Under the pieces are notes generated by a model that searched no databases, was not told where the DNA came from, and saw only the letters and a program-made list of their open reading frames with translations. The translations under genes and the position numbers were made by a program. From the NCBI GenBank assembly GCA_029339195.1, contig JAPTJF010000004.1, positions 248,001-312,000 on the forward strand: a stretch of DNA of 64,000 bases. Direction: 5' to 3'. The stretch is from Micractinium sp. NFX-FRZ. Its lineage: Eukaryota; Chlorophyta; Trebouxiophyceae; Chlorellales; Chlorellaceae. How positions within the stretch are numbered: position 1 is the first letter of the stretch; each line of letters starts with the position of its first letter. Of this stretch, positions 23,424 through 34,190 are shown in pieces.

Positions 23424-25469
23424 ATGGCAGAGCTCCCAGCGCTTGGCACTGCCAGGGTGTACTGGCAGGGCACACACACGTCGCACACAGTGGCGGGGCG
23501 GCCGTTCCTGTCGCCCCTGGGCAAGGTGCACAGCGAGGGGCTGGAGCTGCTGCGCCGCCACGGCTGGGAGCGGGTGCCTCCCAGTGACCCCCGCGTGCCC
23601 GGCTTTGCCTTCACGACAAGGAAAGGTGAGGAGCGTGCTGGCAAGATTGCAATATTGGAAAGTAAGAGCTCTCAACAGCTGTAACAACCGAGGCTGTGAC
23701 CTCCCCGCCGCCTCTCTGCCTCCCGCCCACCTGATTGGCCGCAGGCCATTCACCACCACTCTGCCTGCAGGCGCCGACTTCCCCGCCTGCCCTGCCCCGG
23801 GGCTGCCGACGGTCCGTCAGTTCCCGCAGCGCTGCACAGCTGTACTTGATGACAAGGCAGCGCTGGCAGATTGCTTGGAAGCTGAGGGTTGCGCCGCCCT
23901 CGCGCCACGCACATGGACAGATCTGGACGCTTTTGTGCGCCAGCATAGCGGCAGCGGTGGCGCAGCGGCACCAGCAACAGAAGCAGCAGGGGTGAGAGCA
24001 CCGCTCGGTGCTGCAGATGTGGCGGGAGCAGGGGACCAAAGCCTATGGCTCCTCAAGCACCGGCACGGAGTGAAGGGACAGGTGTGACGACGCAGCATGC
24101 AGAGCATGCTTTGACCAGCAGGGCAGGGGCTGGGGGCAGGGCAGCAAGATGCATTGGCCAGGCCAGCACGCAGCGTGCACAGCCCACAGCTCCCGCTTAC
24201 CGTCGGTTTGCGTGCCCATCAGAGCATGATGCACCCTGCTCGGCAACGCCCCACCTGCAGGCTGTGTACCCCTTTGCCTCCCTGCCGGCGCTGCTGGCTC
24301 GCCTTGCTGGCATGCAAGGCGCGCACAGCAGGCGGCAGTTTTTGGTGCAAGAGGGGGTGGCCCCCCCGCTGCTGCTGGGGGGAGGCAGGAAGTTTACGCT
24401 GCGGGCGCACGTCCTGCTGCTGCTGGGCGGCCGAGCGGGGGATGGCACGCCGCCGCAGGGCGGCGAGCAGCCGCCAGAAGGACAGCAGCAGGGGGGCCGT
24501 CCGCCGCCTGATCAGCGGCAGCAGGCAGGTGCGGAGCAGGAATGGTGGCAAGCGCACCAGCAGCAGTGTGATGAGCAGCAGCCTCAGCAAGTGGGTGCTC
24601 CGCAGCCACAGCAGCAGGCAGGGCAGCAGCAGCAGCCCCAGCTCCAGGCGTTTGTACATGAAGACATGATTGTGGTGGAGCATGCCAGGCCCCTGACCCA
24701 GGAGGCCCCTGCTCCGGCGGCATGTGACCCAGCATTGGCAGCGGCAGCAGTAGCAGCATCAGGAGGCGTTGCTGAGGGTGGCACACCTGCAGAGCGGCAG
24801 GAGGGAGCAGAGGGAACAGCTGCCCTGGGGGCAGCAGCAGCGGCAGCAGCAGCGACGGCGGCAGCAGGTGAGGCGGCACATTCGCCTGCAGCCGGCAGAG
24901 CGCCACGGCTGCACGATGGGCAGGCGGACGTGTGGGTGCACGTCTCCTCCCGTGGGCGCGGCCACCCACGCCCCTACCTGCTTTCCCAGCTGGCGCAGCA
25001 GCCTGAGGGCCAGCCTGCACACGCTGCCCTTTCCTTAAAGCGAGAGCTGTGGACCCAGGTATGCAGCATCAGCTCAGCAGTGGTGGCGGCTGCAGCCCGG
25101 CGGGGGTTGATCCCAGAAGATACAGATCCTCGGGCCACCCTGTGCCACCTGTTTGCCTTTGACTTTGCTGTGGCAGCACCGGCATTTGCGGTGCAGCAGA
25201 ACGGCGCAGCAGCGCAGCAGCGGCGGCAGCGGCAGCCAGGCGTGGAGCAGCTGGCAGCGGGAGCACGGCCGCACGTGTTTCTCCTGGAGGCCAACAGCTA
25301 CCCAGCCATTGCCAGCGGCACGATGAAAGCAGTGCCACGAGCTGTCTATACGCGGCTCATCGGCGACGTGCTGTCCCTTGTTGTGCTGCCGGCGCTGGCA
25401 GTCAGCGGTGATGCTGGCACCAGTCGGCAGCCTGTGCCAGCGCTGGGCGGCTTTCACCGCGTGCTTTGA
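23424..25469 (+). CDS. Tubulin-tyrosine-ligase (TTL) domain protein
   Basis: TTL-domain enzymes are ATP-grasp ligases that add amino acids such as Tyr, Glu or Gly to tubulin or other proteins. Exons are 23424-23625, 23771-24081 and 24261-25469 (573 aa), with consistent phases. Motifs are WLLKHRHGVKGQ (nucleotide-binding strand and loop, about residue 160), FLVQEGVAPPLLLGGGRKFTLRAHVLL (quoted in parts: FLVQEG, then LLLGGGRKF-x-LRAHVLL; compare QKYIE..LLLGRKFDIR), FVHEDMIVVEHA, and near the end FLLEANSYPAIASG (metal-binding acidic strand, compare LEVNxxP). A Gln/Pro-rich insert of about 65 residues sits after the LRAHVLL strand and an Ala/Gly-rich one later. The start is the first ATG in frame, but an upstream exon is possible. 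Substrate cannot be told from sequence. Confidence 0.7.
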
Positions 25470-25955
25470 TTACCCAGAGGTGCAAACGTGAGCGGGGCTG
25501 ACATTGGTTGTTATTGAATGCTTTGCAACAGTAATATGAATCTCATGGATACCTGCACCTGCAGCGGTGGGGCAAAGACCTACCATCGGTTTGAACTGCC
25601 CGACCCCGCTATGGAGTGCATTGGGGCATTATCAGGCTGTAGATGAGCTGCAAATGTGTGAGGTACCAACGCCAGTGTGCAGGATTGGGCAGGGTGGCAG
25701 CGGGGTGCACCGCCTCCACGCTGGGCACGCCGTGCTGGCCCAGGTGATAGAGTCGGCATCTGTGCAGCCAAAGTGCCTCATCAGCCTGTGCTGTCCCTCC
25801 AAACAGCCCTCTGTGTCTACAGGAGCTTATTGCAGCGCGGCCAGCCCCTCTAAGCGCAAGAACGGCGTGGGAGAGTTGCCGCTCAACTGCAGCAGCGAGT
25901 GGGCAGCGGCACAGCTTGCCGCGCGTTTGAGACAGGCATCCGGCTTCATCCAACC
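25470..25955. other. Spacer upstream of the CAS-like gene
   Basis: About 490 bases with no supported exon, presumably the TTL 3' end and the CAS 5' region. No TGTAA is seen. Confidence 0.35.
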
Positions 25956-27283
25956 ATGCAGACCGCGAGCTTGGGCCTGGCCAAGGGCCTGGCGCCCTTC
26001 CAGGCAAGGCAGAACCGAGTGCAGGCGGCAGCGCGGTGCCGGGTGCTGCGCAGCGCCTGTGCTCACCCGACATGCTCGCAAAATGGGCCAGCCTGAGATT
26101 CCCGCCACCCGTTTTCTTGCTGCAGGTCAAGCGCGGCCGCTCCGCCGCGCGCCGCCCGCTGGCGGTGCGCGCAGCAGCGGTGGACTACGCCGACACCGAC
26201 ATTGGTGCTATGTTCCGCGAGGCGCTGAACACGCCTGTCACCCCAAAGGTCAAGCCTGAGACTCCTGCGGCCCCTGCTCCTGCGGTGGCAGCTGACCCCG
26301 CCCCTGCGGCGCCTCCGTCGCCGCCACCAGTGCCCGAGGCGGTGGCACCGCCTGCCGCCAGCGTCACCGTTGACCCTGTGCCGGGCACTGAGATCTTTTC
26401 AGGTGCTCCCAGGCCGGAGCCGCCGGCGGCACCCACCCAAGGTATGGACTTTGTTCTGGACAAGCTGCCGAGCAAGCCGCCGGGTTACGGCGACGATGCG
26501 GGTGCTGGCGCCGTTGCCAAGGCCGCCAAGGAGGCGGCAAAGCCTCTGGCTGACAGCCTGCCCAATGTGGGTGACAGCCTGGCGTCTGCTGGCAAGGGGC
26601 TGGGCGACGCGGGTGCTGCCGCCACCAGCGCACTGGGCGACGCTGGTGCTGCCGCCACCAGTGCACTGGGCGACGCGGGTGCTGCTGCAACCAAGGGCCT
26701 CACCTCCGCCGCCGACTCGGTGGGTGCTGCGCTGGGTGGCGTAACTGATGCGGCGGCCGATGCACAGGCCGCGGCTGCCGAGGCTGCGGCGCAGGCTGCG
26801 GCCGCCGCTGCCGCAGCAGCCGAGGCGGCACGCGGCGCGCTGACCGGCGCGCTGGGCGGCGCCAGCGGGGCGGCTGCTGATGTGGCAGGCAGCGCTGTGG
26901 GCACCACGCAGCAGTTTTTGGATGGAGCTGTGGCTGAGTTCAACACAGAGGTCTCCATCATCAAGGCGAACATTGACTCACTTGTGGGAGGCGTCAGCTC
27001 AGCTGTCGGCAGCACCACCAGTGCAGGTGAGCGGAGAGTGCGGGTGGGTGATACAAGGTTGAGGTGGTAGCTGAACGCATACAGGGGCGCAGAAGGCAGA
27101 TGTTTTGCAGCTTGAGGGCAACGCCCCTGGCACACATGCTGCTGCATTCGTTGGGCCCAGCTGGGCACCAGAAAGCGTGTGTGCAATACGGCTGGCGGGC
27201 GGGGGCAGGAGAGAGCAGCACGCTTGTGCTGTTACATGTATCAGCTGTTAGCTCCTCCCAATGCGTGCTCCCCCCGCCCTGCC

Positions 27284-27317
<34 letters not shown>

Positions 27318-30300
27318 GGTGCAGTGACCAGCCAGGTCAGCAGCCAGGTGTCAGGCGTGGTGGACCAGGTGGCGGGCCTGCTGCCCCCCGAGGCTCGCGA
27401 AGTACTGGGAGAAGGTGGGTGATGTGTGTTGCGGGTCAGGGAGGCATGCCCAAGGAGGTGCTTGTCCTGCATCTCCCACCGGGCAGGGCAGGGGGTGAAA
27501 GCAGGAGGGCCTGCCTGCCGCAGCTGCTGGTGCTTGATCGCTGGAGGGTGCTTCCTTACTCTTGATTTCCCCGCTGGCCTCTCTACGCACGTGCTTTGGA
27601 GCATAGCTCTCTGGCCTCCGTGCCATCACCCACCATCTCTGCTCCCTGTGCCCTCCCTGCCTTCTCTTACCATCTTTGATCTCTCTGCCCCTCAAGCCTG
27701 GCCCTCTGCCTCCACTGCCTCCCTTACCCTCCCTTACCCCGTGCAGCCAGCTCCGCAGTGGCGGGCGTGGTCAGCAAGGCATCAGGCCTGGACCCCACCG
27801 TTGCCGCTGTGCTGGCCAGCGTGGGGGTGGGCCTGCCCGCCCTGGCGGTTTGGAATGCAAAGTATGGCGGCTATGCGGGCCTGCTGCAGCCGGAGGAGGC
27901 GTTTGAGGCTCTGCAGGTGCGTGGGTGGGTTTGTAGGCAGAGTGGCTGCTTCCTGCTTGGCATCATGGCCCGCCGTGCAGGCTGGGCTGTGTTCGTGCTG
28001 TGAGCTGCATGCCCTCCTGCTCTGGGCGGTTGTGCAGTTGCGGTTGTGCAGATGGCTGCCGCTGCCCGTGTGCGTTCCTATTTGCGCTGCCTTGCCCCAG
28101 GCACGGGGGGGTGCCCGCTGGTGCTCTTCATCACGGCCTGCAACCCGCCCCTGCCCTGCAGAACGGGCTACGCCCTGCTTCTGCTCCGTGTCTCAATGCC
28201 GCCTGCCGGTTTGCTCCTCGTGTCTTAAATATGCATCCCTCGTTGTCGGCCCCGCAGAACGAGGACGCCCTGCTGCTGGACATCCGGCCAGAGGCGCAGC
28301 GCGTGGAGCGCGGCGTGGCGGAGCTGCGGCGCGGCGCGCTGGGCAAGGGCGCCGCGGTGCCCCCCGTGCGGGTGCGCAGCGCGCCCGGCTCAGCCCACTC
28401 CTGGCACCCCCGCCTGTTGTGTATGCCAGCGCAGTATGTCGAATTGCGCCGCCGTCCGTGGCCTGCATGCTCGCACAGCCCGCCTGCTGTCCCGCCTCCG
28501 TGCTCAACCCTCTGACACCCACGCTCGACTCCCGCGTTGTTCCCCCCTCCCCCTCCTTCCACCGCACCCAACCCTGCAGCTGCTGCCCAGCGTGCAGCGG
28601 CGCGTGCGCGACTACGCGGGCGTGTGCCTGGAGATCCAGGCCCTGGAAGTGGCGGCGCTGTCCAAGGTGTCGGCCGGCAGCACCAAGGTTATCGTCATGG
28701 ATGGCCAGGTGGGCAGCGTGTGGGAAAGAAAGGAGATCAGTCCGGCTCCTGCAGAGGAGACGAGTCAGGTTCCTGAATGACTGTCGCCTTGCTATAGTGG
28801 GTGTGCTGGGGTCGATGAGTGTTGGCGGTGGAAAGCTGTCCCAAAGCGTGTGCCGGCAGCACCAAGGTTGGTGCCATGGATGGCCGAGTGGGCAGCGTGT
28901 GGGACAGGGTCGTAGCAGAATTATTGCCTGCTGCAGTGGTTGTGCTGGGCTAGTGCGGTTGGTGATGCAGCGCTATCACAGGGGTGGTCCTCACCCGTCC
29001 CAAACCCGTGTCCATAACACTCCCCACCCTCCCCCTGCAGGGCGAGTCAGCCAAGACCCTGGCCCGCGCCCTGCGGGCGGTGGGCATCCGCCAGGCGTAC
29101 GTGCTGGACGGCGGCTACCGCGCCTGGGAGGCAGCGGGCCTGGCTGTGCGCAAGGACAGCTCGGAGTACGACGCCACAGCGCTGGATGCAGTCAGCGATG
29201 TCGCCGAGACAGGTGACTGGTCAGCCTGAAGTTGACCACAGGGGGTGGGTCTGGTGGGCAAGTGGGGGCGCGCGTCTTTGCTGGACCTGCCACCAGCAGT
29301 ATGCCACCGAGGCAAGTGAGAAGGGCGGCGCGGCGCAGCGCAGCATGGCCAGGTGTGGGGCTGCAAGTGGTGGGCAGAAGGCTGGCTCAAGAGTTCACGC
29401 TTAGCCCTATATAGCAGTCAGCGAGGCGGGGGTGGCGGAGAAGGGGGGAAGGGGCGGCTGCGGTGGATGCGCTGCCCGAGCCCTGGGCATGCAGCCCGCT
29501 GTTCGTGCTCCTGCCTGTGCCACCTGCCCTTGCCCGACCCTTACCAACCTCTGTCTCGCCAAGCAGCTTACTGACACCTCCCCTGCGCACCGCCCGAACC
29601 CGCCCTGCCGCTGCAGTGGTGGAGGCGGCGGCCAGCCAGCTGTCGCCGCTGCGTGAGCCGAGCACCGCGGCGGTGGCGGTGGCGGCTCTGGGCGGCCTCG
29701 GCTACCTGGCAGCCAACTTCCACACCACCCTGCAGTTCGTGGGAGTGGTGAGTGGCTCCTGCTGCTGCTGCCCGCCCCCCGCCCCGACCTTTGTGCGCCC
29801 CCCGCTTTCTCCCTTGCGTCACCCTCGGTGCCTCTCTTCTGGCTGCCCCCTCTGCTCCCCCACCCCCCCTGGCCCTTGACTCCTGCATGTGCCCCTCCCT
29901 CTCCCACGCCTTCCCTTGCTTGCAGCTGCGTGTGGGGCTGCCCCCCGCTGCCCTCCCCTCCCTTCTGTGGCCCTCGGTGCCTCCCTTGTGCTGCTCCCGT
30001 GCCTCCCCCGGCCCTGCAGCCAAGTTTCGAGCTGTCGTTTTGCGCCGGGTGCCGACACAAATGGCACAGTGGATGTACACACAACAAGGCTCCCTAATTA
30101 ACCAGTGCCCCTTTGTCCCGCCCCCTCCCCTGCAGCTGGGCCTGGAGCTGACCCTTGTGAGCCGGGCGCTGACGTATGACAGCCTCCAGGACGCGCTTGA
30201 CGACGTGGTGGCCCTCTCCAGGAGCGCTGCCAGCCTGGCAACGCTGCCTGCCAAGGCGGTGGAGGCGCTGCAGGGGCGCGGCGGCGCGGGAGGGCAGCAG

Positions 30301-30324
30301 GCGGCGGGCAAGGGCGAGGCGTGA
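25956..30324 (+). CDS. CAS-like thylakoid rhodanese-domain protein (TROL relative)
   Basis: CAS is a thylakoid calcium-sensing protein involved in cyclic electron flow, quenching and, in Chlamydomonas, the CO2-concentrating mechanism. Exons are 25956-26042, 26126-27026, 27325-27414, 27747-27916, 28258-28371, 28580-28708, 29041-29212, 29617-29747 and 30136-30324 (660 aa). The exon 1 donor is uncertain (26018 is the alternative). A transit-like start is followed by a long Ala-rich helical region with near-perfect repeats of GDAGAAATSAL. A membrane span lies at about 377-395, then YGGYAGLLQPEEAFEAL as in plant CAS (GYKGELTPAQAL). The rhodanese domain includes ALLLDIRPEAQR and STKVIVMDGQGESAKTLARA; no Cys sits in the active loop, so it should be catalytically dead. 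A second span lies near 573-590. The C-terminal tail after the second span also resembles TROL. Confidence 0.8.
27284..27316. repeat. TGCC microsatellite in CAS-like intron 2
   Basis: About seven CTGC/TGCC units directly precede the acceptor of exon 3 (27325). Confidence 0.8.
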
Positions 30325-30977
30325 GAGCGGCGGGCAGGCGGACTTTTGAGGCCCGATTGAAGCCGCAACCGAGCAGCTGCGCTTGTATTACGTGATTGCT
30401 GTTGCGTGCTGCTGATCTTTGAGCTGGACCCAAGCCAATTGGGCACTGAATTGATCATGATGGGTGGGCCACTGTTTGGCCGGATCCCACAGCCGAGCAT
30501 GATCCCCTCCCACCCCTTGCACTTGCATTGCTACTCTCTCTCCCAGCTACCCAGCTACTTTGATTTTGTGTTGATTGTATGCTGATGTGTGCCAATCCCT
30601 CTTCCCCAGCTTTCCTCCCAGTGCGCTCCCAGTCGCCACCTCAGGCGGTTGGTTCTGATCGAGTGGGCAGCGCCCCAGCGCATACGTCCACACGCTGTGT
30701 AACGTGTCGATCCCAGTTTGACAAGTTTGAGGGAGCGCAGGGAGTCATGAAATCGAAATGAAAGGGTGAAAAGGGCAGGTGCCCAGCAGTGGGTGCGGAT
30801 GATGCGCAAGCGTCCCAGTAGCGGTCACCCTGCAAGTGCCAGCATGTGGCAGTAACTGCCACATGCACAGAACATCCGCAGCTGAGATGTCCAGCCGCTG
30901 CATTCAGCGGCGCTGCCGCATGTGCCGACGTCCTGCTGACAGCCGGAAGTCTGCAGTGCGCGGCTAAGCAGCCCTCA
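30325..30977. other. Convergent 3' spacer between CAS-like and AHSA1-like genes
   Basis: This holds the 3' ends of both neighbours. TGTAA is at 30698 on the plus strand. Composition is AT-richer around 30400-30760. No coding exon is seen. Confidence 0.45.
30698..30702 (+). terminator. TGTAA polyadenylation signal candidate of the CAS-like gene
   Basis: TGTAA lies about 375 bases after the stop at 30324. The call rests on motif and position only. Confidence 0.4.
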
Positions 30978-32657
30978 CTACCGCTGCTTCATGCGTTCCA
31001 GCAGCTGCCCCAGAGCTTCCTCCAGCGCCGGCAGCATGCTGCTCACAGCCGCCTCCGCCTGCCGCCGCTGCTTTTCCGATGGCGCCGCCGCCGCGCCCTC
31101 GCCCTCGCCGCCAGCTGGCGCGGGTGCTGAGCTGGCAGCAGCTGCATCCGCCTTCACGCCTTCCAGCTTAAGCTCGTCCAGCTCGTCCGCTGCTGCATGT
31201 GGCAGCCTGCGGGAGGGCGGCAGGAGCAGAGTAGAAGGCAGGGTTGGGTTGGCATGCACACATTGGCTGGTAGGGCACAGGGGGGACAACCATGTCGGTG
31301 TTGGGTTGAGGGACACGCAACGAGCAGGGGTACGCAGGTCAGCTGGAGAAGGTGAGCGGACACAGCCTCGGATGTGGCACCCATTGCAGGACCCCGCACT
31401 CACCACAACTCCAGCCATACGTGGCGGCACCGCCAGCAGCCCGGTTGCCCTGCCTCCCCAGCACCAATGCCCTACCCTCCCACCCTGAGGCCTCCCCACC
31501 CTGCCTTCCCATTCACGCCCACACCCGGCCGCCCCCGTGTTCTCACTTGGCGGTGCCGGTCACTGCTGTGCCGCTGCCAGCACCTCCCAGCTGCGCCCGC
31601 CACTTGAAGTCAATAGCGAGCTCAAAGCCCGCCCGCTTCTTCCCCCGCACCAGCCACTGGTGAGCCTCGCCGCTGCAGCGGAAGTGGCAGGAAACCGGCA
31701 GGGGAAGGCGGCCGGCTGGAGCGCACAGTGCGGGGCAGCGAAGGGGGTGGGCCGACTGCCAGGCGCACTGCTGACTGCCCCCATAACACAGGCAGGCAGG
31801 CAGGAGGCAGGCAGCAGGCGGGGAAACACTCCAAGAAGACGCGTCAGGTCGGCCAGCTCATGCGGTGATCAGCCTGCTCTCTGCTGTGCCTGCTGTGCCT
31901 GGCCCCATGCACGGTCGGTCCCCTGCAGGCACCCGCCCGCCCGCCCACCACTCGACCGCGAAACCCATGCACCTGCAAGACGTCACCTCCACCACCGCCA
32001 CTTGCGTGCCCTGGTGGCCATGCGCCACAGCACCCAGCACCAGCCCCAGCTGCTCCTGCACCCAGCTCATAGGCACGGGCCGCTCTTCCCAAGTGCCCGC
32101 AGCGTTCCACGCGCTCGCCCCGCTGGCCACGTGCGTCAACCGCTGCGCCTGGGCTGCAGCCTCCTCCTCGCTCAGCTTCTGCAGAGGGGGGAAGGGCAGC
32201 CCCGCCGAGCGGTGGCAGCAGGGGCAGCGCAGAGGGAGGTGTGGCGGGCCAGCAGTGGAAGCGTGGTGTGGAACAGAAGCAATGTGCCAGGTCAGGCGTG
32301 CCCTGGCAGACGGGCAGGCAGCGAGGGGTGCTGCAAAGCTGGGCGGGCGGACGAGGCGCACTTGCACGCGGCCCTCCAAGCAACAAGCTCTCACTTTGGG
32401 CTGTGGCGGTGGAGCCTCGCCTGCTGCGTTGGCGGCCCAATAGCTGTACGACAGCTCCGCCTGCAGGAACAGGCACGAGGGCTTGAGACGGAGCAGCAAT
32501 AAATGGTGAGGCAGTGGCAGCGGCAGGCGGCGGCGGCAAACAGCAGCACGGCGCCAATGACAGCGGCGGCCGATGCGGCGCGGTCATTTCGCTACGCGTC
32601 CCTCACGCATCCCACCTTGCCAGTTGCCTGCTCCTCTAGCTTTGTTTTCGGCTCCAT
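30978..32657 (-). CDS. AHSA1-like Hsp90 co-chaperone (Aha1 N-domain)
   Basis: Aha1 proteins bind Hsp90 and stimulate its ATPase; they act in the cytosol. Exons are 32657-32616, 32460-32395, 32178-31973, 31672-31547 and 31206-30978 (222 aa). After the short start MEPKTKLEEQATGK comes the plant-like ELSYSYWAANAAGEAPPPQPK and KLSEEEA. The Aha1 N-domain is marked by SAWNAAGTWEERPVPMSWVQ (compare the NNWHWxE core), VEVTSCSGEAHQWLVRGKKR (compare VSSCxGDAxLxxRxxKKR) and GFELAIDFKW. The tail is Ala/Glu-rich and ends in a charged helix (LLERMKQR). No C-terminal AHSA1/SRPBCC domain is present, so the protein corresponds to the N-half only. Splicing restores the SCSGEA codon across intron 3, which supports the model. 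Confidence 0.8.
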
Positions 32658-34190
32658 GGCGAGGCAGCTATGCAGCTGGGCTTGCGCTCGGCGCGGAGAC
32701 TGGCAGGCAACGGCGGGTCGTCTTGAGAAGCAATTGAGGAGCACGCAGCAAGTTTCCAGAGGCGTGCTGTGCACATGCTATGGGGGCCCTCTTGCATTCC
32801 CTCTGCCCCTGGGCTTCTTTAGGCGAGCAGGTCGGATACACCATACACGCATCACTTGCAGATGGCAGCAGGCGCCCGGCGCTGCATGTGGGGTGCCTGC
32901 TGGCAGTCCACCTGCCGCCCACCCGCCGCCACGCAGGCTGGAGCGGCCGCGTAGGCAGTCATATCCACATTTGAACCTTCAGAACATGAAAGATGACGCC
33001 CTTTGGTCATCCCTTTTTAGCAAAGTGGTGTCACCTGGATGCGTCCATCCAACTCACCTTTGGGCGGGCCCAGCGCGCCTGCATCCGGTGCCATGTGCGC
33101 AAGCAGCAAGGTCAGGCCTGACAGTTGTACACAAGGCTTGAATCCAGCCGCGTGCTTAAGGGCACAGTAGACTGGCACCGGGTGTACTACTTGTGCACAT
33201 TGCCTGGTTTACTGGGGGCCCCGTTCCCCCAGCTGGGCTGCAATCCCACCCCCCGCAGGCCTGCAGCAACTGCGGTTTTTGATCAGCCTGCCAGAGTAAC
33301 CCGAGCCGGCCGTCAAGCACCACAAACCATCATTTGCCAAACACCGGAGCAGGCGGAAGCAGGAACTCGCTTGCAGGAGGCATCTCACTGGCAGATACTT
33401 GTGGCGGGGCGGGCCGTGCAGGGGGGCCCGTGTGTGCAGCTTCAGCAGGAATTGGAGGCCGAGGGATTCAATGACCACCCACTGTGGCCTGCAGTGGCAT
33501 CTGCGCGCAGCAACCCACCAGTCTGGTCGGCTGGCTGGCTGCCAGATTGTTGGGAGCGTGTGCTGTGGCGGCGGCGCGAGATACCAGGCGGGGACACAGA
33601 GGGCGCCACACCACCGATCCCTCCTTCGCCCTAGCTCACCTCTTGTACGCGACTTACTTACTGTCTGGTCGGTACATGCCAGGCCCACACCCAGCATTAT
33701 CTCGTACGAGTAGGACTGTCCCGCGGTTCGGTGACAGGCTGCGGTCCAGCCCTTCCATAATGCCTTCCCGCAGCGCTGCCACCCGGAATGTGTTTTAGGG
33801 GACGAAAGGGCCTCCGGATGTGGGGCCGTGGCTGCCAGCGTGTCCAGGCAGCTACCTCCGAGCCAGCTGGGAGGTGCAGTCGCCACACAAAAACTTCCGT
33901 TGTAGCTACCAGCTGCCGGTGCTTATCCCGGCCAAACCCCCCTCCCAGTCACCTGTTCCCAGAAAGCGAGTGGGGCTGGCCGTCCCCAGCTTCCAGCCCC
34001 CTGCTCCGGCCTTGGTTCGCAGGCCCCTGCACCTCATCCGGTCTCATTCATCATTGAATTCAAGTTTACACTGTTCCCCAGTTGCCAGCTTTGCTCCGGG
34101 AGCCCTATTGGGCTTGGCTTCTTTGAGGCACACCCGCGCCCCGATGGCCTCCTGCTCGCCGCCGGTATTTTGACCTAGCGCAGCATCGCC
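32658..34190. other. 1.5-kb divergent intergenic region, AHSA1-like / subtilase A
   Basis: This must contain both 5' regions. Reading frames of 170-225 codons exist on both strands (for example 33209-33886 minus), but they lack recognisable motifs, splice logic or family similarity, so I do not call a gene. Confidence 0.4.

Noticed and set aside
29395..29410. TATA-like CTATATAGC as a promoter
   Set aside because: It lies inside an intron of the CAS-like gene with no downstream independent gene.
33209..33886. 225-codon minus-strand frame in the AHSA1/subtilase A intergenic region
   Set aside because: No recognisable domain, no low-complexity or codon pattern like real exons here, and GC-rich DNA gives such open frames easily.
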